64,000 nucleotides of DNA from Symbiodinium natans (GCA_905221605.1 CAJNDS010002268.1:257232-321231); one strand, 5' to 3'. Positions 21,739-31,854 are shown, numbered from the stretch's first letter. Notes: generated by a model from the sequence alone, not told the origin. Translations and numbers: made by a program.

Positions 21739-21822
21739 GTCTAGGGCTTAGGGTTCGCGTTGAGGGGTTAGGGTTTAGGGTTTAGGGTTTAGGGCGTTTA
21801 GGGTTTAGGGTTCAGGGTTTAG
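21739..21822 (+). repeat. intron composed of telomere-type heptamers
   Basis: 84 bp from GTCTAGGG to GTTTAG, nearly all TTTAGGG or one-base variants. Removing it completes codon GGG and joins two protein-like exons. Confidence 0.65.
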
Positions 21823-21950
21823 GGCCTTCTGTGCTTCACGCGCCCAGGAAGCGGCTAGATCTGAAGCGCTTGTCTCCAGATCTCACGGCCTCTACCCTCG
21901 AGGAGCCGCTGACTGCATACTGGAAGATCTCCCAAACCCTTCAACTCTAA
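21823..21950 (+). CDS. candidate terminal exon
   Basis: TTTAG acceptor, phase 2, matching the exon before. Peptide KRLDLKRLSPDLTASTLEEP continues to a TAA at 21948. No GT donor precedes that stop, so this may be the C-terminus of a gene, unless a GA donor at about 21921 is used. Confidence 0.55.
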
Positions 21951-22369
21951 CCCCTGGAGGCCTTGCGGGCGGTTTAGGGTTTAGGGTTTAGGGTTTAAGT
22001 AGGGTTTGGGTTTGGGTTTAGGGTTTAGAGCCACAAAGTTTACTGTAGGGTTTTGGGAAGCCAAATGTCCCAACACAGCCAGCATACACCAAAGAAGCCG
22101 CCGAGGCCAGCAAAAGGAAACAGCCAACGGTTTACGAACAACCTGACCCCCCAACCTAGACCCCTTTTTCTTGAGTCCAGGAACAACCTGAATCCCTTAG
22201 AGCGCCCAAGCCCAAGGACCCTTAAGGTTAAAGCGCAACCCCTAACCCTTAAGCTCTGGCCAGCGGTCCTTTTGCGGCTAAGAATCCTTGGACCCCCTGC
22301 CCGCCACGGTACCTTTAAGAACCAAGAGCTTTGGGGCAAGACCTATGTTAAGGTTTAAGGGTTTAAGGC

Positions 22370-22522
22370 TCCCCTAAACCCCCTAAACCCCCTGAACCCC
22401 CTAAAAACCCCTAAACCCCCCCCTAAACCCCCCTAAACCCCCCTAAACCCCCCTAAACCCGCCTAAGCCCCCCAAACCCCCCCCTAAACCCCCCTAAACC
22501 CCCTAAACCCCCCTAAACCCTA
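22370..22522 (-). repeat. CCCC(C)TAAA array
   Basis: C-expanded heptamer variants (CCCCTAAA to CCCCCCTAAA) in tandem. Confidence 0.85.
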
Positions 22523-22565
22523 CACTAGCTGGGTCGATCCCACTCGTCCGCGATGTGGAATTCAG

Positions 22566-22604
22566 GGCTCGAGGTTGCCCCAGAGAGCCCAAGATCCCTT
22601 AGTG
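22566..22604 (+). CDS. candidate exon
   Basis: AATTCAG acceptor, GTG|GTAAGG consensus donor, phase 2/1, peptide LEVAPESPRSLS. Confidence 0.5.
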
Positions 22605-23221
22605 GTAAGGTTTAGGGTTTGGGGTCCCTAAACCCTAAACCCTACACCCTAAACCCTTAACCGGTTTATGGTTTAGGGGTTTAGGGTTTGGGGTTTGGTG
22701 TTAGGGGTTCAGTTCAGAGTTTCGGGTTTTGGGTTTAGGGTTTGAGCTTTGTTTTACCATAAATGCATCAACTATAAAATTCTGGTCTCTTTTTGGTGAT
22801 TTAAGGGGTATCCCTTATTGAGGAAATTTGAGGAAAACAATGCTGACAAATTGAATCACAACATCGTGCGCCCTATTCTGTTTTATGGTGCGTTCCGAGA
22901 TGAAGGGGTGCGGGGCTCTCTGTGTGATGGCGGTTCACGGTTTAGGGCTTTGGAATGAGACGCCTAAGCCTACGTTTGCGAAAACTAGGCCCTGTTATGA
23001 GACCCACAATCCCCAGCCGTGTTCCAAACCCGAAGCCCTAAACTCTGACCCTGCACCCTCGAACCTCAACCCTGGACCCTGAACCTTAAACCCTATGAGC
23101 CCCAATCCCTGAACCCTGAACCCTGAACCCAAACCCCACAAACACCCCTGAATCTTCAACCCTATACGCCCTAAACCCTAAACCCTAAACCCTGAAACCC
23201 CCCGGGTCGAATCACTTTCAG

Positions 23222-23274
23222 GAGCTGGATAGCCTTCAGAAGCGCCCGCGCGCTCAGCAACGTCATGCCGAAGG
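23222..23274 (+). CDS. candidate exon, coiled-coil gene
   Basis: CTTTCAG acceptor, GG|GTTTAGGG donor, phase 0/2, peptide ELDSLQKRPRAQQRHAE. Confidence 0.6.
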
Positions 23275-23412
23275 GTTTAGGGTTTAGGGTTCAGGGTGTA
23301 GGGTTTAGGGTTTAGGGTTTAGGGTATAGGGTTTGGCGCGCTGCGCATTCTGCGCGCTGGTAGCGGCTTGACCTCCTACATATGTGGGGTGTTGACATAT
23401 AAGATTTGTCAG

Positions 23413-23448
23413 CTTCTTCCGGAGGCGCCATTCTATGACGTAGAGTGC
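23413..23448 (+). CDS. candidate exon
   Basis: TTTGTCAG acceptor, TGC|GTGTAA donor, phase 0/0, peptide LLPEAPFYDVEC. Confidence 0.55.
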
Positions 23449-23632
23449 GTGTAACTTAGGGTTTCATCAAGGACCCTTGGTTTAGATAGGTCAGATCGGC
23501 CTCTGCATGAGCTCTTTTAACCCAGATGCCAAAAACATGATCCAAAAAGTAGATCCCCTGAAGGCTTCCTAAAACTAACTCAATAGTAGTAGAGGGCACT
23601 ATCTGAAGGTTTTTTTTTTGGCTCCTCCCAAG

Positions 23633-23720
23633 GGTCTGCGAACTAAAGATCCGTATATGCGGACGCTCCAAAGCTCAAATGATACGGCAGCAACTGCCCG
23701 GGCCCTAAGGCCCCAAGGCC
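23633..23720 (+). CDS. candidate exon ending at a foldback element
   Basis: CCCAAG acceptor, peptide GLRTKDPYMRTLQSSNDTAA. The frame runs into family A copy 3. Without the element plus one TA, the frame stays open into 23867-23905, so it may be another foldback intron. The exact donor is unclear. Confidence 0.45.
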
Positions 23721-23866
23721 CACTTGGAGGTTCATGGTACTTAGTAACTACTTGTAACTGTACTTCTAACTGTACTTATAACTCCATTCGGGCACTTAAG
23801 GGGCTTATAAGTGGGTTATAAGTACAGGTATAACTATAGTTACGAAGTACCATGAACCTCCAAGTA
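23721..23866. repeat. TA-flanked foldback element, family A copy 3
   Basis: Ends CACTTGGAGGTTCATGGTAC and GTACCATGAACCTCCAAGTA; the 5' T is mutated to C. Inner text GGCACTTAAGGGGCTTATAAG is shared with copy 4. Confidence 0.8.
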
Positions 23867-24243
23867 AGCCCCAAAGCCCAGGGGCCTCCAGCGCTCATAG
23901 GCTTTAGGGTTTCGAGGGTTGAAAAGGACTTAAACCAGAAACGCTGAACCAGGGTTTGTAGGATCTACAAGGAAGTAAAGAAGCCCGACTCTAAACCCTC
24001 AACCCTAAACCCCAAAAAGCCCCCCATAAAGCCCTACAGGGTCCAGAAGCCCTGAACCCTAAACCCTGAACCCTGAACCCTGAACCCTGAACCCCAAACC
24101 CTAAACCCTACACCCTACGCCCTAAACCCTGAACCCTAAACCTTAAACCTTAAAACCCTAAACCCTAAACCCTGAACCCTAAACATAAAGTCTACTAACC
24201 CCTAAACCCCTGAGCCCCCAAAAAGCCCCCCAAGCCCTCTAAG

Positions 24244-24320
24244 GCCTGGACGATGGCTCGACGAAGCTGGCGCAGAGCAAGAAGGTGGTGGCCGACCACC
24301 AGAGCGAGGCGCGATGTGGG
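24244..24320 (+). CDS. candidate exon, coiled-coil gene
   Basis: TCTAAG acceptor, GGG|GTCTCG donor, phase 2/0. Peptide LDDGSTKLAQSKKVVADHQS. Confidence 0.65.
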
Positions 24321-24916
24321 GTCTCGGGGTATTTATAGGGTTTAGGGTTCTTGGGGTTCATAGGGTTTAGGGTTTCGGGTTTAGGGTTCATAGGGTTCTT
24401 AGGGTTCGTAGGTTCATAGGGTTTTGCGTTTAGGGTTTAGGGTCTCGGGTTCATAGGGTTCATAGGGTTCATAGGGTGTAGGGTTTAGTGTGTAGGGTTC
24501 ATGGGGTTTAGGGTTTAGGGTTTAGCGTATAGGGCATAGGGTTTTGGGTTCTTAGGCTTCTTTGGCTTCTTAGGCTTCTTGGGCTTCATAGGGTTCATAG
24601 GGTTCATAGGGTTTAGGGTTAGGGGTTTCGGGTTTAGGGTTCATAGGGTTCATAGGGTTCATAGGGTTTAGGGTTTAGGATTCTTGGTAAGATATCAGGG
24701 TTCATAGGGTTGAGCGTTTAGGGTTCTTAGTGTTCTTAGGGTTCTTAGGCTTCTTAGGGTTCGTAGGGTTCATAGGGTTTAGAGCTTAGGGTTTCGGATT
24801 TAGGCTTCAGAGGGTTCTCAAAGTTCTAGGGTTCCGGGTTCATAGGGTTCTTAGGTTCATAGGGCTCATAGGGTTCATGATTCATAAGGGGTTCACAGGG
24901 TTCATAGGGTTCCTAG
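24321..24916 (+). repeat. TTCATAGGG-type nonamer array
   Basis: About 600 bp of TTCATAGGG, TTCTTAGGG and TTTAGGG units, mixed. Part of a large intron. Confidence 0.8.
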
Positions 24917-24956
24917 GGTTCATGGGGTTGATCTCACTGCCCTCATCCCGAACGAG
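24917..24956 (+). CDS. candidate exon
   Basis: TCCTAG acceptor from a repeat unit, GAG|GTTCCT donor, phase 1/0, peptide VHGVDLTALIPNE. Confidence 0.45.
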
Positions 24957-25749
24957 GTTCCTTAAAGTCTAAGGGGGATCCTCGTAAACCCTGCGCCCGA
25001 AAACCTCCTTCACGGACTTTGGGAGTTTATGGCCTGGACTGCGGCCTCGAGGCACCCTTTTTCTTGCGTCAATCGCCAACCTTCACAAGACTGTTGGAGG
25101 GTGTTTTGAGCTGTTGGTTTTGCAACCCTAAGCCCTAAGATTGAAACCCTAAGACCCTAAGCTCCAAAGCTCCTAAACCCTAAACCCTCGACCCTAGACC
25201 CTAAACCCTAAACCCTAAACCCTAAACCCTAAACCCTAACCCCAAACTACATGGTATATGCTAGCTCCTGTAGGGTTCAACGCGGAGAGAAGGGGATCGC
25301 AAGGGCAAGGATGGCTTCTTCAGGGGCTGAGAGGTTTTTGGCTTAGGCAAAACCCTGAGGCTTTAAGGGCTCGATTTTTCCCAAAGTAGTTTAGGGTGTA
25401 GGGTTTATACCCCAAACCCTAAACCCGAAGCCCTAAACCCTAAACCGTGAGGGTTTAGGGTTTACCTGCTGCGCAAGGCCTTAGGGATATGTTGAGGGTG
25501 CATCTCCCTCCCTTACGCCCGAATATAGCTTAGACCACCTGAAGCCCGAAACACCCTAAACCCTAAACCCTAGCCCTAAACCCTAAACCCTACACCCTAC
25601 AGTCGAAACGACACAGCCCTAACACCCAACCCCAACGCTGGACCCTGAACCCCCGAAGCAACCCTAAACCCTAAACCCTCAACCCTCAACCCTAAACCCT
25701 AAACCCGAAACCCTAAACCCTAAACCCTAGCCTGAAGCCGCCGACTTAG

Positions 25750-25803
25750 GTCCAGAAGAAGGAGCTCGATGTGAAGCTGAAGGAAGCCACCGACCTCTGT
25801 GAG
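25750..25803 (+). CDS. candidate exon, coiled-coil gene
   Basis: GACTTAG acceptor, GAG|GTTCCC donor, phase 0/0. Peptide VQKKELDVKLKEATDLCE, a clear heptad-type helix. Confidence 0.65.
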
Positions 25804-26098
25804 GTTCCCGATAGGGTTTGGGTTTTTTTTAGGGTTTAGGGTTTAGGGTTTAGGGTTTAGGGTTTAGGGCTCTGGGTGTGGGATTTTGGGATGTAGGCTT
25901 CGGGGCATGGGGTTTGGGGTTTGGGGCTTCGGTTTGTTTGGGCTTAGGCTTCGGGGTTTGGGGCTTGGGGTTTGGCCAGTGCCTCCACAACCCGCAAGCC
26001 TCAACCCGAAACCCAGTGTTGCTGGCATGCGGATGGGCGGGGGAGGGGGGGGGGGGGGGGGCGGGTTCCTCATCGTGCGAAGGAGAAGTTGGGTTTAG

Positions 26099-26155
26099 GC
26101 GTCGCTTTGGGGGCATCGGGCTTAAAACCTTCGACTGCTGCTTCCTTACTTCAGG
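26099..26155 (+). CDS. candidate exon with heptamer acceptor
   Basis: GGGTTTAG acceptor, CAGG|GTTGAG donor, phase 2/1, peptide VALGASGLKPSTAASLLQ. Confidence 0.5.
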
Positions 26156-26464
26156 GTTGAGTGGTTTAGAGGGTTTATTTATAGGGTTGAGGGCTCCTGC
26201 GAAGGTTGACGCATTTCCTTCAAGGGGGTCCCCAGACGTCCTGCCAAGAGGGTTACCCCCAATTATCTATGATTGGGCTGCAGGAGTACTTTCGCAGGAG
26301 GGATCCGATATCCTCTGATGCCATATGACGCAGGATTTAGGCTTCAACGTTGGCCCCGTCACCCTAAACCCTCCACCTTTTGTTCCTTAAAGCACTCTAG
26401 GTTCAGGGTCTACAGGGCTCATAATCAATCAATCGAAACCCTCGTGCTGCATTGCTGTTGGCAG

Positions 26465-26524
26465 ACCGCGCGGCAGAGCTGGGAAAAGATCTCGGAGGCC
26501 TACCTGCGCGCCGGAGGGAAAGGG
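26465..26524 (+). CDS. candidate exon
   Basis: GTTGGCAG acceptor, GGG|GTTTAA donor, phase 0/0, exactly 20 codons: TARQSWEKISEAYLRAGGKG. Confidence 0.65.
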
Positions 26525-26845
26525 GTTTAAACCCTAAACCCGAAACCCTAAACCCTAAACCCGAAACCCCAAAGCCTCCAAGCCCTGAGGGCTTGCTTTC
26601 GGCGGTTGGGCTTTCAAGATGCTTCGGGTGCCTTCAGCCCTAAACCCTAAACCCTAAACCCTGAACCCTGAACCCTAAACCCTAAACCCTAAACCCTAAA
26701 CCCTAAACCCTAAACCCTTAACAACACAAGCCCCCCGAAGGCCATCAAACCCAACAACGAACCCCTAGCCTGATTCTTGATCCTTGGGGTAACCTGCGGG
26801 AGGCTTGGCCTGTGAACCCAAAACCCCAGAAGCCCTCAACCCTGC

Positions 26846-26911
26846 ACCCTAAACCCTAAACCCTAAACCCTAAACCCTAAACCCTAAACCCTAAACCCTA
26901 AACCCTAAACC
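26846..26911 (-). repeat. (CCCTAAA)n array
   Basis: Nine perfect heptamers ending four bases before the next exon's acceptor. Confidence 0.85.
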
Positions 26912-26914
26912 CAG

Positions 26915-27005
26915 ATCATGTGCCCAGTCCAGGACATGCCCGCGGAGCGCATGCGGACCGAATGCCGACTCGCAGGCCCAGAGGGGACTTCGAGTCGTGG
27001 ATTCG
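26915..27005 (+). CDS. candidate exon
   Basis: The CCAG acceptor is the end of a CCCTAAA array. Donor TTCG|GTTTTT, phase 0/1. Peptide IMCPVQDMPAERMRTECRLA. A GC donor near 26975 is an alternative. Confidence 0.6.
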
Positions 27006-27033
27006 GTTTTTTCATCTTTAGGGCTTTGAGTTG

Positions 27034-27185
27034 TGAGGGTTTAGGGTTTAGGGTTTAGGGTTTAGGGTTCAGGGTTCAGGGTTGTTCGGTTTAGGGTTTA
27101 GGGTTTAGGGTTTAGGGTTTAGGGTTTAGGGTTTAGGGTTTATAAGGGTTTAGGGTTTAGGGTTTAGGGTTGTTCGGTTTAGGGT
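27034..27185 (+). repeat. (TTTAGGG)n array with a duplicated block
   Basis: Two heptamer blocks are each followed by TTGTTCGGTTTAGGG, so a unit of about 90 bp has been duplicated. Confidence 0.8.
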
Positions 27186-27219
27186 TTAGAGGTTTGGGGC
27201 TATTAGTTCAGGGCTTTAG

Positions 27220-27302
27220 GGCAAAAGACACTAGTATAAGCCATTTCGTATACGACTCTCATGTTCTGATGGTTGCTTTGGGGGAAGGTGTTTCGCAAGG
27301 CG
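27220..27302 (+). CDS. candidate exon, globular segment
   Basis: GCTTTAG acceptor, GCG|GTAAAC donor, phase 1/1. Peptide AKDTSISHFVYDSHVLMVAL. Confidence 0.6.
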
Positions 27303-27449
27303 GTAAACCTGAAGCTCGTTTTTTAGAAGCCTATAACCTACCCATCCCTACCCTCTTCAGGCCCTAAACCCTAAACCCTACACCCTACACCCTAACCCCT
27401 GAACCCTAAACCCAAAACCCCATCCCTACCCTCTATAACGTTGTGGCAG

Positions 27450-27478
27450 GCACGCACATCAAGAAGGCCACGGACGCC
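27450..27478 (+). CDS. candidate microexon
   Basis: GTGGCAG acceptor, GCC|GTATCG donor, phase 2/0, fitting the exon at 27220. Peptide THIKKATDA; the frame remains open to 27495 (VSHLDR). Confidence 0.5.
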
Positions 27479-27680
27479 GTATCGCACCTCGACAGGCCTG
27501 TTATTTGGGGTTTACGGTTGTGGCTTCTGGGTTTAGGGTTTAGGGTTTAGGGTTTAGGGTTTAGGGGCTTTGGGTATTGAGTTTTTTGGGCTGTGAGGGC
27601 TTAGAGGATGTCGGGTTCAGGGCTCCTTACATGCAAGGGCTTACCAAGCTTAAGCTTCGGCTTCTCTGGTTGTTTCATGC

Positions 27681-27826
27681 GTTTCCCTACTACCCCCCCC
27701 CCCCCTCTGTTCTACCCCCTCTAGGTTCCCCCGTTAAAGAACCTCAATTAGGCTGAGTTATCCCTAAATAGCCTGAATTAGGGGGAACCTAGAGGGGGGT
27801 AGTATAGAAGGGGTAGTAGGGAAATC
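27681..27826. repeat. foldback element, family H
   Basis: Inverted arms TTTCCCTACTACCCC and GGGGTAGTAGGGAAA, inner arms CCTCTAGGTTCCCCC and GGGGGAACCTAGAGG, centred near 27752. Confidence 0.65.
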
Positions 27827-27868
27827 CATGATTGTTGGGGGGGGAACTTTTCCCTCAAGTTAAACGCC

Positions 27869-27965
27869 CTAAGCCCTAAACCCTAAACCCTAAACCCTAA
27901 ACCCTAAACCCTAAACCCTAAACCCTAAACCCTAAACCCTAAACCCTAAACCCTAAACCCTAAAT
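27869..27965 (-). repeat. (CCCTAAA)n array
   Basis: About 13 perfect heptamers. Confidence 0.9.
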
Positions 27966-28049
27966 CCTGTTCGGTCTCGGGGCTTTGGGTTTAGGGCTTA
28001 ACGGGCTTAGGGATGCCCCTCCCCTCCCACCCCCGAGCCCCAAACCCCA

Positions 28050-28138
28050 GGTTTAGGGTTTAGGGTTTAGGGTTTAGTGTTTAGGGTTTAGGGTTTAGGG
28101 TTTAGGGTTTAGGGTTTAGGGTTTAGGGTTTAGGGTTC
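28050..28138 (+). repeat. (TTTAGGG)n array
   Basis: About 12 heptamers with one TTTAGTG. It lies 85 bp after a CCCTAAA array, so the pair could fold into a large hairpin. Confidence 0.9.
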
Positions 28139-28204
28139 CCAACATCCAAAACCCTCAACCTGGCGCCCAAAACCCTCAACCCAGAACCCTCAACCCCGAC
28201 GCAG

Positions 28205-28267
28205 GCTCGTGGCAAGCCGATATGGCGAAATCCGACGGCTACGCGAGCCGCGGGCTCAGAGCCTTTG
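28205..28267 (+). CDS. candidate exon
   Basis: GACGCAG acceptor, phase 2/1 with a GC donor (G|GCTAGT). Peptide SWQADMAKSDGYASRGLRAF. Confidence 0.5.
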
Positions 28268-28365
28268 GCTAGTGTTTAGGGTTTAGGTTTTAGGGTTGAG
28301 GGTTTAGGGTTCAGGGTTCAGGGTTTAGGTTTAGGTTTAGGGTTTAGGGCTTAGGGCTGCACTAG

Positions 28366-28421
28366 GGCGCCCCATCTTGACTTACGCGGCCTGTTGGCGG
28401 GCCGCCATTACGAGCAGCAGG
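28366..28421 (+). CDS. candidate exon
   Basis: CACTAG acceptor, CAGG|GTAACA donor, phase 1/1. Peptide APHLDLRGLLAGRHYEQQ. Confidence 0.6.
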
Positions 28422-28739
28422 GTAACAAAAAGGGCCAACTGTTCGGATCAAGCTCCTCCATATCAATCGCTAGTCTGAGCATCTTTTCTGTTTAGGCAGG
28501 GTTCAGGCCCAGTGCTCTGGAGATCAGACGCGATCCTTATGTCAAGGGATGAAGACTCGTACCCCTAAGGTTGTACCCCTAAAGGTTCCCCTTAATTTAC
28601 TCCTAATATGGCTCTTATATTCCCCTAGGGATCCTTAAAAGGGACCCCCAAAACCCAAGGGTACAACCTTAAGGGTCCAAGGAAGAACCCCTAGATTATG
28701 GACAGTTCTCCAAATTGGGGTCCCTTTTTGGGTCCTTCC

Positions 28740-28890
28740 TACTTGGAGGTTCATGGTACTTTGTAACTACTTGTAACTGTACTTAGTACTTATAGCTGCA
28801 CTTATAACCATATTAGGGCACTTAAGGGGCTTATAAGTGGGTTATAAGTACAGGTAGAATTAGTTACAAAGCACCATGAACCTCCAAGTA
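28740..28890. repeat. TA-flanked foldback element, family A copy 4
   Basis: 151 bp, ends TACTTGGAGGTTCATGGTAC and CACCATGAACCTCCAAGTA. It sits beside a second foldback-like block (28545-28690, arms GGGTACAACCTTAAGGGTCC). Confidence 0.8.
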
Positions 28891-29161
28891 TAGGACAGAT
28901 ATGATCCAAAAGGGACAATCATTGAGAGCACTTCTCATTCGAAACCTACGTCTTAAACGGCCTGTGGTTAAGTCCAGGGCGCGTCATCGTCCCCCAAGTT
29001 TCCATGGTTTCCACAAACCTGAAGCCCCAAAGCCTAAACCCTAAGCTCTAAACCCTACTCTAAGATTTGACTAGGAGCCCAAAAAGCATAAACCCTAAAC
29101 CCTAAATTCTAAACCCTAAACCCTAAACCCCAACCCTAAACCCCAAGCTAGCATGAGCCAG

Positions 29162-29228
29162 GTTGGAATCAGACAACGCTGCCCTCGCGGAGATGCAGGG
29201 CATCATGAAGCAAGTCGAGACAATGAAG
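29162..29228 (+). CDS. candidate exon, coiled-coil gene
   Basis: GAGCCAG acceptor, AAG|GCTCCG (GC) donor, phase 1/0. Peptide LESDNAALAEMQGIMKQVET. Confidence 0.65.
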
Positions 29229-30129
29229 GCTCCGTCTATGGGAATCCGAAGTATGGGCCCTTAGTATATAGTGTATACAAGGGCTATGTAACAAGGGACC
29301 GGAATTAAGGGCCCATACTTGCTTAGTAGCTGAATGAGTACCTTCTCACACTTTTTGGGATACTAGAATTCCCCTTGTAGAATAGGGTCTAGGGCTAGGG
29401 GTTTAGAGCCTGAACCCTAACGCGTATAGGCTTAGGGGTTTCAGGGTTTCAGGGTTCAGGGCTGTAAGCCGTGAACTCACAACTGCTCAGCTCTTCACAC
29501 AGTAACTTGCTCCGGCAGACAAGCCCTGGTGGCCCTTGTTCCCACCTGCGTTAAACTCAATCCCCGAACCCGAATACCCTAAACCGCAAGCCCACGAAAC
29601 TTCAAGCCCTCAATCCTCAACCCTAAACCCCCTAAACCCTCAACCCTGTAAACCCGAACTCATGCCCAACAACCCTACTACCCCCCCACCCCCCCCACCC
29701 TAGCAAGCCTCTTCTTCAAGCCTTTCGGCCACATAAACTATGGGGTTAGTATTTAGGGTGTAGGGTTTAGGTTTTAGGGTTTTGGGTTTAGGGTAGGTCC
29801 CCCAGTAGTACCCTTATTCCCTTGTTGTATTTGGGGGTTCCTTCCTTATACTCATGTTGGAGTACTGGGGAAGCTAGCAAAAACTCATCTTTCAACCCCG
29901 GTAACCCTTTCAGAACTTGGAGACCTCAATCCACAGACCTCTCACCCCCCAAAGCCCTGAACTTCAACCCTAATGTAGTCCTGAACCCTAAACCCAAACC
30001 CTAACCCCCTAGCCCCTACACCCCAAATCCTAAACCCTAGAGCCTAACCTTTCAAGCCCCTAAACCCTAAACCCAAACCCCAAAACCCCTAACCCCCTGT
30101 AGAAACCCTAAACCCTTATCCCGCCCCAG

Positions 30130-30174
30130 GCGGACCTGGACAAGCTCAGGGGACAGCTCTCTGGCAGCTTGCGG
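30130..30174 (+). CDS. candidate exon, coiled-coil gene
   Basis: CGCCCCAG acceptor, CGG|GTTGCG donor, phase 0/0, peptide ADLDKLRGQLSGSLR. Confidence 0.65.
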
Positions 30175-30284
30175 GTTGCGAACCCTTAGGGTTTAGGGTT
30201 TTGGGTTCTGTGTTCAGGGTTTTGGGTTCTGTGTTCAGGGTTTAGGGTTTTCGGGTTCGGGTTTAGGGTCTTAGAGTCTTCGAG

Positions 30285-30392
30285 GTTTACATGTGGGCGC
30301 CGACTGAAAGGTTAAGAACATCCAAGGGAGCGCCTCGACCCGAAAACTCCAAAACTTCCACACTGCTCGAGCTCCATCGCCCGCTCCCGAGC
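30285..30392 (+). CDS. candidate exon
   Basis: TTCGAG acceptor, AGC|GTCAAT donor, phase 0/0, 36 codons. Peptide starts VYMWAPTERLRTSKGAPRPE and ends in a Leu/His/Pro segment. Confidence 0.6.
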
Positions 30393-30494
30393 GTCAATCC
30401 CTAAACCTCCAGAACCCAAACCCTAAACCCTAAGCGCCCTAGACCCTACTTTTTCCAGGAGTAAGCCCTAAAAACCGTATTTGCTCCTCTACAG

Positions 30495-30561
30495 GGAAAC
30501 CCCAACATTTCTCAGTCGGAGCCCACATGCGGAGGTCTAGGGTCTTAGATGCATGGAAGAC
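30495..30561 (+). CDS. candidate exon
   Basis: CTCTACAG acceptor, AC|GTAAGA donor, phase 2/2, peptide KPQHFSVGAHMRRSRVLDAW. Read 0/1 with an earlier donor at 30534 it gives GNPNISQSEPTCG, which would fit the exon before it better. Confidence 0.45.
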
Positions 30562-31049
30562 GTAAGAAGAACACTGCGGTTTAGGGTTTCGGGCTTTGGG
30601 GGTTTAGGCGTTTAGGCGCATCGGCGTTTGGTGGTTCAGGGTTTAGGTGTTTCGGGGTTTACGCGTTTCAGGGTTTAGGCGTTTAGGGTTTTAGGGTTTA
30701 CCATGGTTTGGGATTTACGTGGTCTAGCCATTCATCCAAATTTATTCCTTAAGCATACGGGGTAATGGGAACCCCAGCACTCTTAACCCTGCACCCTTTA
30801 CCAGAAACCCGACCTTAAGGGGAAAAAGGAGGGACCCCTAGAAGAAACCCTTAATCTTGTTCCCCTCTATAGCCTATGTATTACATGGTCCCTCTATTCC
30901 TAGGTGGCCCTTCAGTAAGCCCTAAAGAACCCCTAAGGTCCCTTAGAAGGGTCCAAACCTAAACCCTAAACGCTAAACCCTAAACCCTAAGCCCTAAGCC
31001 CTAAACCCTAAACCCTACACCCTAAACCCTAACCCCTAAACCCTAAACC

Positions 31050-31081
<32 letters not shown>

Positions 31082-31091
31082 AACCTCAACC

Positions 31092-31203
31092 CTCAACCCT
31101 AAACCCTAAACCCTAAACCCTAAACCCTAAACCCTAAACCCTAAACCCTAAACCCTAAACCCTAAACCCTAAACCCTAAACCCTAAACCCTAAACCCTAA
31201 ACC
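31092..31203 (-). repeat. (CCCTAAA)n array
   Basis: 16 perfect heptamers following a CCCTCAA block (31041-31091). Confidence 0.9.
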
Positions 31204-31212
31204 CAACCCAAG

Positions 31213-31272
31213 TTCACGTGCCTAAGGCTCCGTGATGTTGAGCTGAAGAGCGCGGGACAGCGACTTGCGAAG
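31213..31272 (+). CDS. candidate exon, coiled-coil gene
   Basis: CCCAAG acceptor, AAG|GTGGGG donor, phase 0/0, exactly 20 codons: FTCLRLRDVELKSAGQRLAK. CCCTAAA and TTTAGGG arrays flank it on the two sides. Confidence 0.65.
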
Positions 31273-31288
31273 GTGGGGGGGGGGGTTT

Positions 31289-31368
31289 AGGGTTTAGGGA
31301 GGGTTTAGGGTTTAGGGTTTAGGGTTTAGGGTTTAGGGTTTAGGGTTTAGGGTTTAGGGTTTAGGGTA
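31289..31368 (+). repeat. (TTTAGGG)n array
   Basis: About ten heptamers. With 31092-31203 it forms an inverted pair around one exon. Confidence 0.85.
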
Positions 31369-31404
31369 AACCCGAGATCCGAAACCCATTAAACCCATGT
31401 CGAG

Positions 31405-31497
31405 GCGAAGTTTATGAGATGGCTCGAGAAGCCTAATGTGGGATCCTGTTTAGGGGCCTCTGTTTCTGAAGTCAAGTTTGCCGAGCTATTCAGGATG
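31405..31497 (+). CDS. candidate exon
   Basis: GTCGAG acceptor, ATG|GTGTGG donor, phase 0/0, 31 codons beginning AKFMRWLEKPNVGSCLGASV. The frame stays open to a G|GTAGGA donor at 31540. Confidence 0.55.
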
Positions 31498-31659
31498 GTG
31501 TGGTTTTTTCGGAGTCTGGTGGCGTCTGCTTCCGGGCGTGGTAGGAATATTTCGTGCAGCGTTCCTTCAAAGTCAGTTGCCGGGCCATTAAGGGTTTAGG
31601 GCTTAGGGCATAGGGCATAGGGCTTAGGGCTTAGGGTTGGGTTTAGGGTCTAGGGTCTA

Positions 31660-31692
31660 GGGTCTAGGGTTGAGGGTTGAGGGTTGAGGGTC

Positions 31693-31723
<31 letters not shown>

Positions 31724-31748
31724 GCTTGAGGGTTGAGGGTTGAGGGTT
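31660..31748 (+). repeat. (GGGTTGA)n array
   Basis: TTTAGGG variant in which the unit is TTGAGGG, about 11 copies. Confidence 0.85.
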
Positions 31749-31854
31749 TAGGTTTAGGGTTAGGGTTTAGAGTTTATGGGTTTAGGGTTTAGGGTTTAGG
31801 GTTTAGGGTTTAGGGTTTAGGGGTTTTTTACCTTCATACAATCTCATCCATCAG

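Noticed and set aside
22040-22339. 99-codon minus-strand ORF and 101-codon plus-strand ORF in the same place
   Set aside because: Both frames are open in low-complexity GC-rich DNA and neither peptide looks convincing; left out as exons.
25850-26116. Minus-strand Pro/Lys-rich ORFs
   Set aside because: They are translations of TTTGGGG-like repeat text and a G run; no acceptor or donor supports them.
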